Assembly (NCBI GenBank): GCA_017858515.1
Contig: JAFMBM010000005.1
Coordinates: 1 to 64,000, forward strand
Direction of reading: 5' to 3'
Length of the DNA stretch: 64,000 nucleotides
DNA from: Cryomorphaceae bacterium
Lineage (GTDB): Bacteria > Bacteroidota > Bacteroidia > Flavobacteriales > Schleiferiaceae
Part shown: positions 60,854 to 64,000 of the stretch, one piece after another
How positions within the stretch are numbered: position 1 is the first letter of the stretch
How the letters are laid out: every line of letters begins with the position of its first letter
Program-made: the position numbers and the translations under genes
Notes under the pieces: generated by a model
Seen by the model: the letters and a program-made list of their open reading frames with translations, nothing else
Told to the model about the DNA's origin: nothing
Database searches by the model: none

Positions 60854-61870
60854 ATGAAAGAACGTATAGAACTACTTAGTAAAGAGCTCAACGACTTTTC
60901 GTCTAATTTATTGGATGAGATTGAGGCTAAACGCATTAGCTGGATAGGAAAGAAGGGGGCAATTACCAATCTATTCGAAGAGTTTAGGGAGGTTTCCCCG
61001 GAAGAAAAACGTCTCTTGGGAAAGGCTCTGAACGAGTTAAAGAATCAAGCTGAAGGGAAAATCAAGGAGCTAAAGGAGCAAGCGGGCCAACTTTCGGTTT
61101 CGGCAGCATCTGAAAAGCTGGATTTAACACGTCCTGCTTTGTCACATCTTAAAGCAACGAGACACCCGGTTAGCCAGGTTATCGGAAGAATTACCGATAT
61201 TTTTAGAAGAGTGGGCTTTTCTCTTTCTGTGGGACCTGAAATTGAAGACGATTGGCACAACTTCTCGGCCTTAAATTTTCCGGAAGAGCACCCCGCTAGG
61301 GATATGCAAGACACTTTTTTTGTGTCGATGGATCCTGCCAAAGCATTAAGAACCCACACCTCTTCCGTTCAGGTGCGTGCTATGGAAACCCAAGGACTGC
61401 CCATTCGAACGCTGTCTCCGGGTAGAGTTTTCCGAAATGAGGCCATTTCCTCTCGTTCTCACTGTATTTTTCATCAGGTAGAAGGACTTTATATTGACAA
61501 GGGGGTTTCGTTTGCTGACATGAAGCAAACCCTATTGTATTTCGCTCAAGAATTGTTCGGGGCCGAAGTAAAAATCCGCCTGAGACCGTCTTATTTTCCC
61601 TTTACCGAACCTAGCGCTGAAATGGATGTTTGGTGGGGATTGGAATCGGAATCGGACTATCGTATTACCAAAGGAACCGGTTGGTTGGAAATATTGGGAT
61701 GTGGAATGGTAGATCCGCAGGTATTAGAAAACAACGGAATTGATTCCAAAGAATATTCTGGCTATGCTTTTGGAATTGGAATTGAAAGAATCGCTATGAA
61801 CCTTTTCGGAGTGTCTGATTTGAGGTGGTTCTTTGAGAATGATATGCGATTCTTAAGGCAGTTTAAATAG
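60854..61870 (+). CDS. pheS: Phenylalanyl-tRNA synthetase alpha subunit
   Basis: ATRHPVSQV; HTSSVQVRAME; FGIGIERIAM. Confidence 0.95.
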   Translation: MKERIELLSKELNDFSSNLLDEIEAKRISWIGKKGAITNLFEEFREVSPEEKRLLGKALNELKNQAEGKIKELKEQAGQLSVSAASEKLDLTRPALSHLKATRHPVSQVIGRITDIFRRVGFSLSVGPEIEDDWHNFSALNFPEEHPARDMQDTFFVSMDPAKALRTHTSSVQVRAMETQGLPIRTLSPGRVFRNEAISSRSHCIFHQVEGLYIDKGVSFADMKQTLLYFAQELFGAEVKIRLRPSYFPFTEPSAEMDVWWGLESESDYRITKGTGWLEILGCGMVDPQVLENNGIDSKEYSGYAFGIGIERIAMNLFGVSDLRWFFENDMRFLRQFK

Positions 61871-62102
61871 GATAAACACTATCGATCCAAAGGGCAAATT
61901 CACGATCCAAAGGGGTGACGGTATTTCCCTTGTCTTTGGTGGTTAGCAGAATATTAAGCTCGTCATAGTCCCAACAAAGGGTAGGATGATGATTTACCTC
62001 TTCGGCATGCTGAGCCATCTTTTGGACAAAAGCAAAGGCATCTAAATAGCTTTTAAAAGATAGGCGCGCCCTCAGCGCGCCCTCTTCTTCTTCCCAACGC
62101 AC
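61863..62102 (-). CDS. 4a-hydroxytetrahydrobiopterin dehydratase-family protein
   Basis: VQKMAQHAEEVNHHPTLCWDYDELNILLTT. Confidence 0.85.
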   Translation of the reverse strand: MRWEEEEGALRARLSFKSYLDAFAFVQKMAQHAEEVNHHPTLCWDYDELNILLTTKDKGNTVTPLDREFALWIDSVYPI

Positions 62103-63529
62103 TATTCTACGTGACTGATTTTAAGGGTGTTTGTCATACCCATTTCTTGAATCGGCATACTGGCAATTTTTACAACTAAATCACCCTTCCGAACAACACC
62201 CTTTTCGGCAACAATTTTCATAATGTTCGCAAAGCTTTCGTCTGTGCTGCTTACATCATCGTAAAAGAAGCCTCGAACGCCCCAAAGCAAGCTTAAGGTG
62301 TTTAAGATGGTTCGGTTGGCTGTAAACACTAAGATATTCGTTCTAGGTCTATGTGAGGATATTTTAAAAGCAGTATAACCTGAATGAGTCATGGTGAGTA
62401 TGCCCGAGGCACCGATCTGATCGGCAATTTTACTGGCATTATAACAAATAGAATCTGTTACAAATCGTTCGTTTCTGTACCTAGGTGGATTTTCTGTCTT
62501 TACACGGATTTCGCTGGTTTCCTCAACGTGAGCAATAATCTTGTTCATTGTTTGAATAACTTCTACCGGATATTTTCCAACGGAAGTCTCACCACTTAGC
62601 ATCAAAGCATCCGCTCCATCCAACACGGAGTTGGCCACATCACTCACTTCTGCCCTAGTTGGAGTCATACTAGTAATCATTGTCTCCATCATTTGGGTAG
62701 CAATAATCACAGGCTTAGCAGCCCTATGACTCTTATTCACAATCATCTTTTGAATCAGGGGTACCCCCTGCATCGGCACCTCAACGCCTAAATCGCCGCG
62801 AGCAACCATTACGCCGTCTGTAGCTTCAATGATGTTGTCGATGTCTACTACCGCCTCAGGTTTTTCAATCTTAGCTACAATCTTTGTGTTTGAGCCAAAA
62901 TCATCTAGGATTCTTCTAAGCGCGTAAACATCTTGGGCCGAGCGAACAAAGGAAAGTCCAACCCATTCTATTTTCTCTTGCATAACTACCTCTAGATCTG
63001 CAAGATCTTTTTCGGTAAGACAGGGCAAAGAAATACGAGTGTTTGGAAGGTTAACCCCTTTTTTGGACTTTAATGGTCCACCTTGAATTACTTCCCCAAC
63101 CACATCGCTTACGCCGTCTGTAGATTTTACTTTAAGAAGCAGTTTACCATCGTCAAGCAGTATGTTTTCACCCACTTTTACGTCGCGAGCAAATTGCTGA
63201 TAGGTCATGAACACCTTTTTTGCACTGCCCATGCAGGGTTCGTTGGTAAAGGTGAGTAAGTCTCCAGGTTCAATTAGAGCGCCCTCCTCAACGGATCCTA
63301 TGCGCAATTTAGGGCCTTGCAAGTCTGCAAGAATTGCTAGGTTATATCGATCGGTTTCATTGTCTACCTGACGAATTCTGCTCACCAAGGTGCGCGCATA
63401 GTCATGAGATCCATGAGAGAAATTGATTCGGAATACATTCACGCCCGCATTGGCCATATCTCGAATCTTTTCGATCGATTCGCTGGCAGGGCCGAGGGTT
63501 GCTACAATTTTGGCTTTGTTGAAATTCAT
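62102..63529 (-). CDS. pyk: Pyruvate kinase
   Basis: KIVATLGPAS; MVARGDLGVEVP; MLSGETSVGKYPVE. Confidence 0.96.
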   Translation of the reverse strand: MNFNKAKIVATLGPASESIEKIRDMANAGVNVFRINFSHGSHDYARTLVSRIRQVDNETDRYNLAILADLQGPKLRIGSVEEGALIEPGDLLTFTNEPCMGSAKKVFMTYQQFARDVKVGENILLDDGKLLLKVKSTDGVSDVVGEVIQGGPLKSKKGVNLPNTRISLPCLTEKDLADLEVVMQEKIEWVGLSFVRSAQDVYALRRILDDFGSNTKIVAKIEKPEAVVDIDNIIEATDGVMVARGDLGVEVPMQGVPLIQKMIVNKSHRAAKPVIIATQMMETMITSMTPTRAEVSDVANSVLDGADALMLSGETSVGKYPVEVIQTMNKIIAHVEETSEIRVKTENPPRYRNERFVTDSICYNASKIADQIGASGILTMTHSGYTAFKISSHRPRTNILVFTANRTILNTLSLLWGVRGFFYDDVSSTDESFANIMKIVAEKGVVRKGDLVVKIASMPIQEMGMTNTLKISHVE

Positions 63530-64000
63530 TTAGTCAAGTATAAAGTTTTCTTCTTCTTTTAGGTTCTGGAGCTGGAGCTCAAAAGCGGTTTGAATGCCTT
63601 TAATTTCCATTATTCTCTGAATAAGGCTGCTCATGTCTTCTGAAGCATTGAAGTTTTCGGTAGACATAAGTATAAAGTCGGGTTTTAATCGGTTCTTGGT
63701 GAGAGATATGGAGGTTTCTAAAGAAGGAAACAAACCATTATCAGTTTCCCCCTGCTGTTCAGACCAACCTCTGTTTTCTAGAAGATATAGGCTTGCCTGA
63801 TTGCTCATATCCATTCCTTGATATTTAGAAAACAAAAAATTTCTACCTCCAAAAAGTATCGAATGATCTTCTTTTACTCGGTGTAGACCAAATCTCAATT
63901 CAGTGTTTATTCGGAAGGCTAAGGTATAGCCATCTAGATTGGTTTTGATTCCAATCTTCGGGTTGCTATTCAAGTAGTCTAAAAACTGTAGCTGTAATTT
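63530..64000 (-). CDS. IPExxxVDY family protein (runs off the window)
   Basis: Position next to pyk; frame stays open upstream of the listed ATG (KLQLQFLDYLNSNPKIG...) to the window edge. Confidence 0.65.
   Translation of the reverse strand, partial: KLQLQFLDYLNSNPKIGIKTNLDGYTLAFRINTELRFGLHRVKEDHSILFGGRNFLFSKYQGMDMSNQASLYLLENRGWSEQQGETDNGLFPSLETSISLTKNRLKPDFILMSTENFNASEDMSSLIQRIMEIKGIQTAFELQLQNLKEEENFILD

Noticed and set aside
1-64000. CRISPR arrays, rRNA operons, prophage, secondary-metabolite clusters
   Set aside because: No regularly spaced repeats, rRNA cores or phage/biosynthetic gene sets were seen in the window.

Overview
Chromosomal window from a Bacteroidota genome. It is probably Flavobacteriales-like: T9SS C-terminal domains, an IPExxxVDY protein, DUF3078/DUF4175 proteins and TAnnTTTG-type -7 boxes. 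From about 9.8 kb to the end it is mostly ordinary housekeeping: nrdAB, panD, radA, glyS, prs, rplY, pth, gatC, trpS, rnr, rpiB, gltX, folB, ybeY, mnmG, holB, pgk, pheS, pyk, a metal ABC transporter, an ECF sigma locus, and tRNA-Leu(CAA) and tRNA-Cys(GCA). The accessory part is about 1-9.7 kb. I read it as a small decaying chromosomal integron on the minus strand: (i) a frameshifted tyrosine-recombinase C-terminal remnant (LGHGGSESTGRYTHI...), (ii) an attI-like run of three tandem hairpins, and (iii) four gene cassettes (lipoprotein; HigB/HigA-like TA pair; DUF4375; DUF2007). Cassette boundaries are defined by attC sites in which each cassette's R'' box is the reverse complement of its own 5' boundary. 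Two different group II introns with intact RT (YADD) ORFs sit inside two of the attC sites, one in an attC stem and one inside the R' core box. Beyond the tail is a LuxR-type regulator pseudogene that has kept its frame but has two in-frame stops. Other points of interest: two identical 14-bp parS-like palindromes (GTTCCACGTGGAAC) 2.8 kb apart, a DnaA-box-like cluster in an AT-rich intergenic region at 40.5-40.8 kb (oriC candidate), a candidate promoter-to-terminator small RNA upstream of glyS, a Zn/Mn ABC operon with a DtxR-fused permease and no ATPase gene, and a heptose-adenylyltransferase-like protein without its HxGH motif. Everything was read by eye; no searches or folding programs were run.
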